Shown: positions 8,735-16,874 of the stretch, one piece after another
Layout: every line of letters begins with the position of its first letter
How positions within the stretch are numbered: the stretch's first letter is position 1
DNA from: Butyrivibrio sp. AE3004
GTDB taxonomy: Bacteria > Bacillota > Clostridia > Lachnospirales > Lachnospiraceae
Assembly: GCF_000703165.1 (NCBI RefSeq)
Contig: NZ_JNLQ01000003.1
Coordinates: forward strand, 124,001 to 188,000
DNA length: 64,000 nucleotides
Reading direction: 5' to 3'
Position numbers and translations under genes: made by a program
Notes under the pieces: generated by a model
Told to the model about the DNA's origin: nothing
Seen by the model: only the letters and a program-made list of their open reading frames with translations
Database searches by the model: none

Positions 8735-10096
8735 TTATGCCTTTGCTGCTCTGAGCTTTTCAGTATCCTTCTCAACATTCCAGAATGCCATGATTATAAG
8801 TATTCCTATCATGAACAGAAGCGGTAGAAGCTTGAAGAACCAGTTTATGCCCGTTATAGCCTCCGGAGCCTGTACAGTAGCTAAGCCATCATAGTGCACT
8901 GCTGTAAGGAACACTCCAAAGATTGATGTAAGAAGACCTCCTGAAATCTTTCCTGTAAGCGTGCTTGCCGAGAACAATATTCCCTGCGCGCGAACACCGG
9001 ACTTAAGTTCGCCATACTCTATGCTTTCACCAATAAGTGCAGAAACCAATCCCATAGGGAACGAAAAGCCTATTCCTCTTATAAGTGCTGTAGCCATAAG
9101 AATTGTTACATTATCAGAAGGTGCAATAATAAACACAATCTGTGCAATAAGCATTATCGCTGTTCCAATAATTACCATCTTTCTCTTACTAAGTTTGTGC
9201 ATCACAGAAGGCATTATAAGCATTACTACTATTCCGGGAAGATTGCACATCATTACAAATGTTCCCATGAGGTTCATATCACCTACTACCTGATTGAGAT
9301 AATATACAGAGATTGCAAGATTGAATGTCAATATGAAGTTTGTAAAAAGGGAAGCAAGTGTTCCAAGTATCCAGTATTTATTCTTAAAAGCAGCCTTAAG
9401 ACCCTCAAGAATATTTCCGGAAGGATTCTCGTTTTCAACTCTTTCCTTTACAAAAGCAACATTAAGATAAAGGAAGAAGCATCCAGCAAGTCCAAAAACC
9501 ATGATTGCCTTTACCCATGCCCACTGGTCTGTCTGACCACCAAAGAAATTAACCATTGGAAGGATTGCCATAGCCATTATGGTCTGTGTAATTGCCGCAA
9601 AGAGCATCTTGAAAACAAACATCTGGCCACTTTCAACATTATCCTTTGTAACATAGGTAGGGAGTGTCTGATGGGCAAGTCCCACATATGTATACATGAT
9701 AGTATTGAACAGATTATAGGTAATAAAGATATATGCAACTCTTATCACAAGGCTTGCATTTGGTACAAGAAATACCAGAATTACAGTAAGAATCATGGGA
9801 ATTGTCCACTTGGTAAGAACCGGTATGCAGTGACCGCCTTTACCCTTATTTTTATCTATAAGATTTCCTGCTATGATATCCGATACCCCATCAAATATCT
9901 TGCAGAACATAATGGTCATACCGATGATTGCTGCATTCATTCCAATGACATCAGTATAAAAAAACATTACATAGGACGAAAACAACGTATAAATTGCATT
10001 GAGTCCCACATCTCCTGAACCATAGATGATCTTTTCCATTAGCGATGGTTTTTCAGATATCGCTTTAGGCTTTTCCAGTGTTGCCGTAGTATTCAT
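8735..10096 (-). CDS. GPH-family glycoside:cation symporter
   Basis: About 453 residues and 12 membrane helices, of the MelB/XynB-like glycoside-pentoside-hexuronide:cation symporter family. The conserved opening IIYGSGDVGLNAIY, FYTDVIGMNAAIIG and KIFDGVSDIIAGNLID are visible. I set the start at ATG 10096 because GGAGGAAA lies just upstream, and because the in-frame region further upstream contains a terminator hairpin (10154-10197). It begins the minus-strand operon symporter, MBL hydrolase, SGNH esterase, and lies directly downstream of the AraC/GH39-like regulator, which probably controls it. The likely cargo is a plant oligosaccharide such as a xyloside. Confidence 0.9.
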   Translation of the reverse strand: MNTTATLEKPKAISEKPSLMEKIIYGSGDVGLNAIYTLFSSYVMFFYTDVIGMNAAIIGMTIMFCKIFDGVSDIIAGNLIDKNKGKGGHCIPVLTKWTIPMILTVILVFLVPNASLVIRVAYIFITYNLFNTIMYTYVGLAHQTLPTYVTKDNVESGQMFVFKMLFAAITQTIMAMAILPMVNFFGGQTDQWAWVKAIMVFGLAGCFFLYLNVAFVKERVENENPSGNILEGLKAAFKNKYWILGTLASLFTNFILTFNLAISVYYLNQVVGDMNLMGTFVMMCNLPGIVVMLIMPSVMHKLSKRKMVIIGTAIMLIAQIVFIIAPSDNVTILMATALIRGIGFSFPMGLVSALIGESIEYGELKSGVRAQGILFSASTLTGKISGGLLTSIFGVFLTAVHYDGLATVQAPEAITGINWFFKLLPLLFMIGILIIMAFWNVEKDTEKLRAAKA

Positions 10097-10153
10097 TTCA
10101 TTTCCTCCACATAAAACATTGTTATTAGTGATGAAATAATGATATTCAAAATG

Positions 10154-10197
10154 AAAAATGGATTCTCTTAGGTTATTTACCTTTTGAGAATCCATTT
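10154..10197 (-). terminator. terminator after the AraC/GH39-like gene
   Basis: A 12-bp stem (AAATGGATTCTC with GAGAATCCATTT) and an 18-base loop is followed on the minus strand by TTTTTCATTTT. It separates the regulator gene (stop at 10278) from the symporter operon, which therefore needs its own promoter in the 57 bp before ATG 10096. Confidence 0.8.
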
Positions 10198-10220
10198 ATT
10201 TTTCTTTTTAAAATATTCAA

Positions 10221-10227
10221 ATGCCTA
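10221..10227. promoter_or_regulatory. ATGCCTA motif, candidate AraC half-site
   Basis: The heptamer ATGCCTA recurs here, upstream of the symporter operon, and in both orientations before the AraC-type regulator gene (12759-12800). A shared binding site for that regulator is an inference from recurrence alone; a 7-mer can recur by chance. Confidence 0.3.
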
Positions 10228-10277
10228 AAATATCTTTATAGGAATAAAAACAATATCTTAAGTATATCAAATCGTGA

Positions 10278-12749
10278 TTATTCCGCTTCAAATGTAAACG
10301 ATATAAGCCTTACCTCATGCGGAGTGAGGATTTCATAGAATGTGGCAGGTATATCAGCCAGCACATGTTGATGTAACATACTATATCCCGGAACCGATGT
10401 CCCAACTATATATTCCCGCTGGGCCTCTGTAAGAAATTCAGGAGCCCCCATTTCTTTCCAGACATCAAATGAAGATCCGCAGCTCCTGCTCACTATATAA
10501 TTTTCCCTGAGCCACTTACCTGGCCGCATACCTTCTAAAGTGACACTGACATTTAGCGGGCCTTTATCCTCAAAAGCATAATACCGGTCAATTGTAAGCT
10601 GTTCTTCTCTGGCAATAATCTCATTAAGGCTAAGATCAGGATCATAATGGCAATAATTATAGAGAAGAATGTGAAAATCATCTGTAATATGGTTCTTTGT
10701 AACCATATAGCCATATCCACTGGAAATAATATCTTCTCCCTCTATCTTCTTAAGAAATGTAAGAGCATGATATACCGGCTTAGGTATTCTTCCGGCCGCC
10801 ATAATACAGAAATTCCCTCCAAACAAAGGCTGCTCCGTTTCCCCGTCATAATAGGTTGAATATGATAAAGTATCAAGTTTGTTGCAGTTCTCTGTAACAT
10901 TTTTTATTAAAAATGCACTTTTGTAGCAAGTGTCATTTCCAAGATCCTTGTTCCACATGGTACTGTTCCAGTAAACAAAAGCCATTGGTATTTCTGTATC
11001 AGCTTCTTCCTGTATCCTTTTAAGACTTTCTATATCATTTGAAAGACTGTCCGCATCCGTAGTCAGTAAAACAGGGTTTTTAGTGCGTTTTTCGTCAACT
11101 ATGAGCCTTTCCGCATCAGATATTTCAGTGGTTGCAAAATCAGAATGAAAACACTGTATTCCCAAAATATCTGGCAGGATTCCCTTATTTTTTGTGATTT
11201 TAAGGAAGCTTGTAAGTAAATTCCTGTCCTTTTCGCTCGTTGAACTAAGGAGCAGCCGGACATCAAATGTGCCTCCGCAAATCATAATATCTGGCAGATT
11301 TTTCCTAATCTCATTATATGTTGCCTCATAATAATCAAGATATTCTGATAAGGTAAACACGCCATAGGAAATATATAACCCGGGAAATATACTCATTCTC
11401 CATTTATTTACGCATTCAAATCCATATCTCTTGATAAAATGCAGGAGAACCGATTCAATAAAAACTGACCACTTTTCAAGATCAGTAGGGAGCTGGACAT
11501 ATCCACCGTAAAATTCATTTTCCGGACTGTCTATCAGTTCTCTGGGAGTTCTGGACAGCTCTATCCAGGGCATTGTTCCTACTTCGAGTATAAAATCAAT
11601 TACCTGATCCAAAAGACGGAAACGTGGCGAAAGCTCTCCTTGGGGAGATTCATTGTAAACATTCATTTCCTCGTCAAAAATGCCCTGGACATAGATATAT
11701 TTATACCCAAATTTTCTTATTGCTTCAGACGCAGCTATCTGATTTTCTTTGTCCATTAGGCCTATGGCGTAACCCATATTGAGCATGATAAACGCAGATT
11801 CAGATATAGTATCTATCCTATCCTTATTAACATCACATACTATTTCCATATTTCTCTGATTATTTACTGTATTTCCCGTTTCTGAATCAGATGCGTGTCT
11901 AAGCAGGGAATACAACTGTGTCCTGCTGTTTTTCTCATCAAGAAGATTTCTTTCATCTACATCAAAGACAACCTGTACTCCGCTTTTCCTATATTTTGCC
12001 GGAGTCATCCCATATTTATCCCTGAAATTAGAAATAAATGTATTTACATTATCAAAGCCACTGTCTGCGGCAATATCAATAATCTGCTTATCAGAAGTCA
12101 TTAGAAGATTTCTGGCATGCAGAAGTCTTAAATCCCTGATATAAACAGAAAAAGGCTTTCCAATACTTTTTTCAAAATACTTCGAGAAATATCCCTGAGA
12201 AAAATGAAAATGATCCGCAACCCTTTGCGCTGATATCTGATTCCTGTATCTCTCATGTATAAATAACAGAATAGGCGCAAGGTCTTTTCTGTTTTTTAAG
12301 ACCTCAGATTCACCCGGAAAATACGTTTTTAGTATGGCAAGGAACTGCAATAGGTTACTCTCGGCAAACATATCATTTTGCTCATGTGAGTGTTGAAGAA
12401 GATACCTTACAACCTGAGCCAGATGCTTTCTTATCGCAGGATAATAACTGACATTCTTCCCGGAAATGGTACTACAGCAGCCTATCTGTCCCACATTGTA
12501 GCTAATGAGTATATCCAGCGGTATAAATAAGGAAAAGGCATGACATCCCTTGTCCCTATACATCTCATGGCGTTCAAAAGGATTTATCACTATAAAATCT
12601 TCTGTCCCCAGGACAAAGTTCCGTTCATCATTAAAAACCGCCATCCTTCCGGAAAGAATATAGAGTATCTCCATATCCTCATGAATCTGAACTCCTTCTT
12701 CATAATGATCGTATTTGTATTTTACTGTATCGATAGTTATTCCGCTCAT
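10278..12749 (-). CDS. AraC-type regulator fused to a GH39-like (catalytically dead) sensor domain
   Basis: The 823-residue protein has an N-terminal cupin-like segment (residues 1-130, with EILYILSGRMAVF and NPFERHEM), an AraC double helix-turn-helix (about 165-260, HFHFSQGYFSKYFEKSIGK and GFDNVNTFISNFRDKYGM) and a C-terminal TIM-barrel resembling GH39 xylosidases (about 300-823). In GH39 the acid/base Glu is in a W-N-E-P motif; here the matching place reads KWRMSIFPG (near 450). The nucleophile Glu of T-E-W-N-S is a Tyr here (VYWNSTMW, near 591). So the barrel is probably a ligand sensor, not an enzyme. Its neighbour operon encodes glycoside uptake and de-esterification. Confidence 0.87.
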   Translation of the reverse strand: MSGITIDTVKYKYDHYEEGVQIHEDMEILYILSGRMAVFNDERNFVLGTEDFIVINPFERHEMYRDKGCHAFSLFIPLDILISYNVGQIGCCSTISGKNVSYYPAIRKHLAQVVRYLLQHSHEQNDMFAESNLLQFLAILKTYFPGESEVLKNRKDLAPILLFIHERYRNQISAQRVADHFHFSQGYFSKYFEKSIGKPFSVYIRDLRLLHARNLLMTSDKQIIDIAADSGFDNVNTFISNFRDKYGMTPAKYRKSGVQVVFDVDERNLLDEKNSRTQLYSLLRHASDSETGNTVNNQRNMEIVCDVNKDRIDTISESAFIMLNMGYAIGLMDKENQIAASEAIRKFGYKYIYVQGIFDEEMNVYNESPQGELSPRFRLLDQVIDFILEVGTMPWIELSRTPRELIDSPENEFYGGYVQLPTDLEKWSVFIESVLLHFIKRYGFECVNKWRMSIFPGLYISYGVFTLSEYLDYYEATYNEIRKNLPDIMICGGTFDVRLLLSSTSEKDRNLLTSFLKITKNKGILPDILGIQCFHSDFATTEISDAERLIVDEKRTKNPVLLTTDADSLSNDIESLKRIQEEADTEIPMAFVYWNSTMWNKDLGNDTCYKSAFLIKNVTENCNKLDTLSYSTYYDGETEQPLFGGNFCIMAAGRIPKPVYHALTFLKKIEGEDIISSGYGYMVTKNHITDDFHILLYNYCHYDPDLSLNEIIAREEQLTIDRYYAFEDKGPLNVSVTLEGMRPGKWLRENYIVSRSCGSSFDVWKEMGAPEFLTEAQREYIVGTSVPGYSMLHQHVLADIPATFYEILTPHEVRLISFTFEAE

Positions 12750-13052
12750 ATTCCCCTCTGCCTAATGACATAGGCATACTAAAGTGTTATTATTAGGCAT
12801 TTCATATGCAAGCAGTTCGATTTACCTCCCAATTTGTCATGGAAGTCATTGAACATTTGCAGACTGGAAGATAATTTTAAATTATCAATCTCTATTATAC
12901 ATAAAAAAATTGAGCCCCAAAGCATCACTGCTTCAGATCCCATATAATTCAATTCGTCCTCGTTGTATAACACCTGCCATCCACACTCCACCAATATATT
13001 GATACATGAAAAAGTGTATAGCAACTATACCGTACATAAGTATTATGATTTT
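12750..13052. other. intergenic region, no convincing gene
   Basis: About 300 bp between the AraC-type gene and the DJ-1 gene. Short minus-strand frames exist (for example 12779-13024) but lack a ribosome binding site and family resemblance. The end near 12750 carries the TAGGCAT repeats described separately. Confidence 0.5.
12759..12800. promoter_or_regulatory. TGCCTA/TAGGCA repeat cluster upstream of the AraC-type gene
   Basis: TAGGCAT occurs at 12771-12777 and 12794-12800 (23 bp apart, same orientation) and the inverse TGCCTAAT at 12759-12766. The cluster lies 10-50 bp upstream of ATG 12749, where an autoregulatory AraC operator would sit. Functional role is inferred. Confidence 0.4.
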
Positions 13053-13640
13053 TTATATTGCTTTCTGCATTGCATTGTATAGAATACCCTCCTTAACCTT
13101 TTCTACATCACCACCAAGTACTTCTGCTAACTTGAATGCAAACGGAAGTGTGGTCGCAGGACCTCTGCTTGTAATAATATTGTCATCGACAACGACCATT
13201 TTCTCCATTTCTTTATTATCATCAACGTAATTGCTATCTTTAAACAGCTCCCTGTATTTATCCGCAGGATATGAGGTAAGTGTTCTTCCGGCCGTTATCC
13301 CTGCCTCTTTAAGAACCATTGGCCCTGCGCAGATAGCAGCTATATACTTGCCCTCTGAATCAAATTTCTTTACCCATTTCACAACCAGTGGGTTATTCCT
13401 AAGATTCTCTGCTCCGGGCATTCCTCCGGGTATGACCACCATGTCATAATCATCAAATTTGTTTTCTCCTATAAGGCAATCCACTTTTACATAGATATCA
13501 TGACTTCCTCTTACCATTTCACCTTCTACGGATACAGTATCTGCGCACACTCCGCACCTCCTAAGAATATCAACTACAAAGAGTGACTCTCCCTCCTCAA
13601 ATCCATCTGCAAGTAATACTGCTGCTCTCTTATCAGACAT
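13053..13640 (-). CDS. DJ-1/PfpI family protein
   Basis: A 195-residue flavodoxin-like protein with the DJ-1/ThiJ marks: LLADGFEEGESL with the conserved Glu (about residue 16), VVIPGGMPGAENL and the reactive cysteine in AAICAGPMVL (about 104). Members act as glyoxalases, deglycases or redox-stress chaperones; which applies cannot be told. It is the third gene of the minus-strand set GH3 glucosidase, GtrA-like protein, DJ-1, with 23 bp before it. AAGGAGGG precedes ATG 13640. Confidence 0.92.
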   Translation of the reverse strand: MSDKRAAVLLADGFEEGESLFVVDILRRCGVCADTVSVEGEMVRGSHDIYVKVDCLIGENKFDDYDMVVIPGGMPGAENLRNNPLVVKWVKKFDSEGKYIAAICAGPMVLKEAGITAGRTLTSYPADKYRELFKDSNYVDDNKEMEKMVVVDDNIITSRGPATTLPFAFKLAEVLGGDVEKVKEGILYNAMQKAI

Positions 13641-13663
13641 AAAAAACCCTCCTTAAAACATTC

Positions 13664-14215
13664 TTATTTACTTGGAAAAATCATCTTGTTAGCAAAGAAA
13701 AAAACCACCATGCTAATCCCGCCATTTAATACGGTCGTCCCTATGTTATAAACATAATCGGGCACAAATTTTCCTGCGACCGCAATATAGATGCAATTTA
13801 TTGAATTAACAATACATGTTATAAAGCAGAATGCCAGGAAATACTCTGTAATCTGCTTCCATATATTCCCACCACTCCTAAAAACCAGATTCCGCTGAAT
13901 GGGAAAGTTTATACACTCACCAACAAACATGGCAACCATATACGCACAAAAATATGGTAGTCCACCGTGTACAATATCATATCCAAGTATATTCCATTTA
14001 AAAGTCTCTCCCATAATTGTAACCTCTTTACCCGGCCATCCGAAGTCTACAAGAGGAAGTCCTGCAAATACATCAGGTAAAAATTGAAGCATCAGATACT
14101 TAAATACTGTAATGAGATTGGATACAATAATAAACAATCCACCTTCCCTTATCCATTTCGATGCTGAAGGATGCCTTGATGAAAAACCATCCCAAATATT
14201 TATTACTCCTGTCAT
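13664..14215 (-). CDS. GtrA-like membrane protein
   Basis: A 183-residue protein with four membrane helices and the GtrA hallmark FPIQRNLVFRSGG near residue 110. GtrA proteins are small membrane proteins tied to flipping or transfer of lipid-linked sugars in cell-surface glycan decoration. A 25-residue loop after helix 1 (VDFGWPGKEVTIMGETF) is longer than in typical 120-140 residue members. It starts 3 bp after the GH3 gene stops, so the two are almost certainly cotranslated. Confidence 0.8.
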   Translation of the reverse strand: MTGVINIWDGFSSRHPSASKWIREGGLFIIVSNLITVFKYLMLQFLPDVFAGLPLVDFGWPGKEVTIMGETFKWNILGYDIVHGGLPYFCAYMVAMFVGECINFPIQRNLVFRSGGNIWKQITEYFLAFCFITCIVNSINCIYIAVAGKFVPDYVYNIGTTVLNGGISMVVFFFANKMIFPSK

Positions 14216-14218
14216 TTG

Positions 14219-16645
14219 TCACCTCTCTCTGGCAAGTAACTTTTCATATGCCTTATTTTTACTATTATTCCTAAAATATCCACTTATCACTTGCCCTAGT
14301 CCCCTGAAAAAATGTCCATTAACAATTTTCACTATTCCATGAACCATTTCCATATCAACAGCTCCGCCTGTCATCTTAGCCATTGCCCTAAAAGGCATGT
14401 TATAGATGAATAGCGTATTAAGATCTGGTTTTCCACTCTCCTCAGCTTTCTTTTTCATCGCTGTTAACTTTTTATATACAAGTCTGGCAAGACCGCTCTT
14501 TGCGTAATACATCTGACAAAATGCGTCATTTTCAGATAGAAGTCCGTTCCATTTCCCATCAGGGATAACCCTTCCGAGCAGTTCTTCAAATTCTGCATCG
14601 GGCACATTTTCAATCTTTCCTGAATAATAGGATTTAAGATTATCTTCGCAATAAGGAAAAATGTCTGTAGTTCCTTCAACATGAATCATGTCGGATATTC
14701 GTATATCTGCACTGCTTGCTCCTACCTTTATCACATAATCCCCTTCTTCAACTTCCCATTGATTTGTATTAATATTGAAATAGCGGAAAGACTTATCATC
14801 AAAAGGTATTTCAACTACCTTGCTCTCCCCTGCTTTTAGGAATACTTTTATAAATCCCTTTAGCTCTTTCTCGGGTCTGAATACCTTTGCATTTGGAAGG
14901 CCAATATACATTTGAACAATTTCAGCTCCGTCAAGTTCCCCTTCATTTTTGATAGTTACGCGAATTCCTTCATTAGTAATCTCTAAATCACTATATGAAA
15001 AACTTGTATACGAGAGACCAAATCCAAATGGATAAAGGACCGGTATCGCAGCCTTCTCATAATATCTGTAACCAACATAAATACATTCTCGATACTCAGT
15101 AGTCCTCTCCCTGCTCGGGTAATATCTATAGCACGAAGTATCCTCCAATCTTCTCGGAATAGTTTCATTTAGTTTCCCTGAAGGGTTTACTTTTCCTGTA
15201 ATAATATCAAGCGAAGCGCCTGCTCCCGCCTGTCCGTTTAAATAGCAGTGAAGAAGTGCCTTAAAATAATGATGCCAGGGCATCTCAATAGCAGAACCAG
15301 CACTAATAACGCCAACCAAATTCGGATTAACCTGACCAAGCTCCTGAATGAGTGTTATTTGATTCTGTGGAATTCTCATATGTGTTCTGTCCAGTCCTTC
15401 AGACTCACTGTCTTCATTAAGTCCAAAGAAAAACAAGACAATATCTGCTTTACCGGCAAGATCAAGTGCATCCTTTTTCATGGCAGCATCTTCCATGCCG
15501 TTTCTGTTGTAACCAGGGCTTTTTCCCACAACCTGAAGATCATAATTACTTACAATATCAGTGACTGTTTCAAGCCTAGTTACATTAACAAGCGAGGACC
15601 CTGCTCCCTGATATCTTGGAGAAAAAGCGAAGTCACCTATAATAGCTACCTTTGATCCTTTTTTCAGAGGAAGAATTCCGTTTTCATTTTTAAGAAGAAC
15701 CGCACTCTCTGTAGCCACCCTTTTCGCTATATCATGATGCTTTTCCTTATCAAAAGTTTCCTTTTTATTCTGCGCATTCACATACAAAGTCATAACAACA
15801 TCAAGTAGTTCATCTACTCTCTCATCGACATCTTCTTCAGAGATTTTTCCTGAATTCACTGCTACAATTAGTTCCCTCGCCGAGCCAAGCCCGGGATTTG
15901 GCATCTCAAGGTTTGAACCGGCTGCAACTCCGAGGGCATGGTCATTAGAAGCACCCCAGTCAGTGATCACTATTCCATCAAATCCCCATTCATCGCGAAG
16001 GATTTCCTTCAGGAGATGTTTGTTTTCGTTTGCATATGTACCGTTAACTTCATTGTAGGCTGACATTATTGTCCTGGCCTTGCCTTCCCTGACGGCTATC
16101 TCAAAACCTGTAAGATAAATCTCACGAAGCGTCCTTTCATCAACCACCGCATTCATTGCCATTCTCCGAAGTTCCTGAGAGTTGACAGCGAAGTGTTTGG
16201 GACATGCATAGACGCCCTTAGACTGAATGCCTCTTATATACGAAGCTGCCATTTTCCCGGAAAGATAAGGATCTTCAGAGAAGTATTCAAAATTACGACC
16301 ACATAAAGGACTTCTCTTAATATTCAGTCCTGGTCCAAGTAGCACATTAACACCAAGTGACATGGCTTCTTCACCGAGGACTTCTCCCAGCATTTCACCC
16401 AGTTCCGTGTCCCAGCTGTTAGCAACCGTTGCCGCTGTCGGAAAACATGTTGCAGGAAGTGACTCATTAAGTCCAAGGTGATCTCCCGCTCCTGCCTGCT
16501 TCCTTATACCATGTGGTCCATCCGAGCAGAATATTGATGGAATCCCCAACCTGTTAATTTCCCTTGTCTGCCATTCTCCTTTACCACTTAGGAAAGCAGC
16601 CTTTTCTTCTATTGTCATCTTGTCAATGATTTCCTGATACTTCAC
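14219..16645 (-). CDS. GH3 beta-glucosidase-type glycosidase with C-terminal extension
   Basis: The 808-residue intracellular enzyme has no signal peptide. Domain order is the usual one: TIM barrel (1-300, with KHFAVNSQE and the nucleophile Asp in VITDWGAS near 228), alpha/beta sandwich (310-520), fibronectin-III-like domain (560-660), then about 120 extra residues with no recognised domain. It hydrolyses beta-glucosides or beta-xylosides of imported oligosaccharides. The start is GTG 16645 with AGAGGT upstream. It heads an operon with GtrA and DJ-1 genes, and is divergent from a second, domain-swapped GH3 gene, sharing the palindrome at 16722-16767. Confidence 0.93.
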   Translation of the reverse strand: MKYQEIIDKMTIEEKAAFLSGKGEWQTREINRLGIPSIFCSDGPHGIRKQAGAGDHLGLNESLPATCFPTAATVANSWDTELGEMLGEVLGEEAMSLGVNVLLGPGLNIKRSPLCGRNFEYFSEDPYLSGKMAASYIRGIQSKGVYACPKHFAVNSQELRRMAMNAVVDERTLREIYLTGFEIAVREGKARTIMSAYNEVNGTYANENKHLLKEILRDEWGFDGIVITDWGASNDHALGVAAGSNLEMPNPGLGSARELIVAVNSGKISEEDVDERVDELLDVVMTLYVNAQNKKETFDKEKHHDIAKRVATESAVLLKNENGILPLKKGSKVAIIGDFAFSPRYQGAGSSLVNVTRLETVTDIVSNYDLQVVGKSPGYNRNGMEDAAMKKDALDLAGKADIVLFFFGLNEDSESEGLDRTHMRIPQNQITLIQELGQVNPNLVGVISAGSAIEMPWHHYFKALLHCYLNGQAGAGASLDIITGKVNPSGKLNETIPRRLEDTSCYRYYPSRERTTEYRECIYVGYRYYEKAAIPVLYPFGFGLSYTSFSYSDLEITNEGIRVTIKNEGELDGAEIVQMYIGLPNAKVFRPEKELKGFIKVFLKAGESKVVEIPFDDKSFRYFNINTNQWEVEEGDYVIKVGASSADIRISDMIHVEGTTDIFPYCEDNLKSYYSGKIENVPDAEFEELLGRVIPDGKWNGLLSENDAFCQMYYAKSGLARLVYKKLTAMKKKAEESGKPDLNTLFIYNMPFRAMAKMTGGAVDMEMVHGIVKIVNGHFFRGLGQVISGYFRNNSKNKAYEKLLARER

Positions 16646-16721
16646 ATTTAAACCTCTTTTCTAATTCACTGTTTATTTCTGATGCATTGAAGTTTATAGA
16701 ACATAACATCTTCATTCAATC

Positions 16722-16767
16722 GATTTTCAAATTATGAAACAGTTCTTTGTTTCATAATTTGAAAATC
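16722..16767. promoter_or_regulatory. 20-bp inverted repeat between divergent GH3 genes, candidate operator
   Basis: Arms 16722-16741 and 16748-16767 are perfectly complementary around a 6-base centre; the inner core reads ATGAAACA and TGTTTCAT. It is the only strong dyad in the 230-bp divergent promoter region, so one repressor could switch both glucosidases. RpiR-type regulators often bind TGAAA/TTTCA dyads, and one is encoded at 20133-20915. That pairing is an inference. A transcript hairpin is the alternative, but it lies outside both coding leaders' obvious terminator positions and lacks a T-run. Confidence 0.6.
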
Positions 16768-16874
16768 TATTGTTTTGATTTTTTTGCTCTGATATCTTTT
16801 TCTGCGTGAACAGCAAATGTGAACGGATCCGCACATTGAAGTCAAATGAAATATATTATGAGAGGAATAGTTTT

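Noticed and set aside
9197..10018. 273-residue plus-strand frame opposite the symporter gene
   Set aside because: Composition (His, Lys, Cys, Ile rich) is typical of the antisense of a membrane protein gene; the symporter on the other strand is certain.
12779..13024. 81-residue minus-strand frame
   Set aside because: No ribosome binding site, unusual composition, no recognisable family; a competing frame in the same stretch looks equally plausible, so it is left as intergenic.
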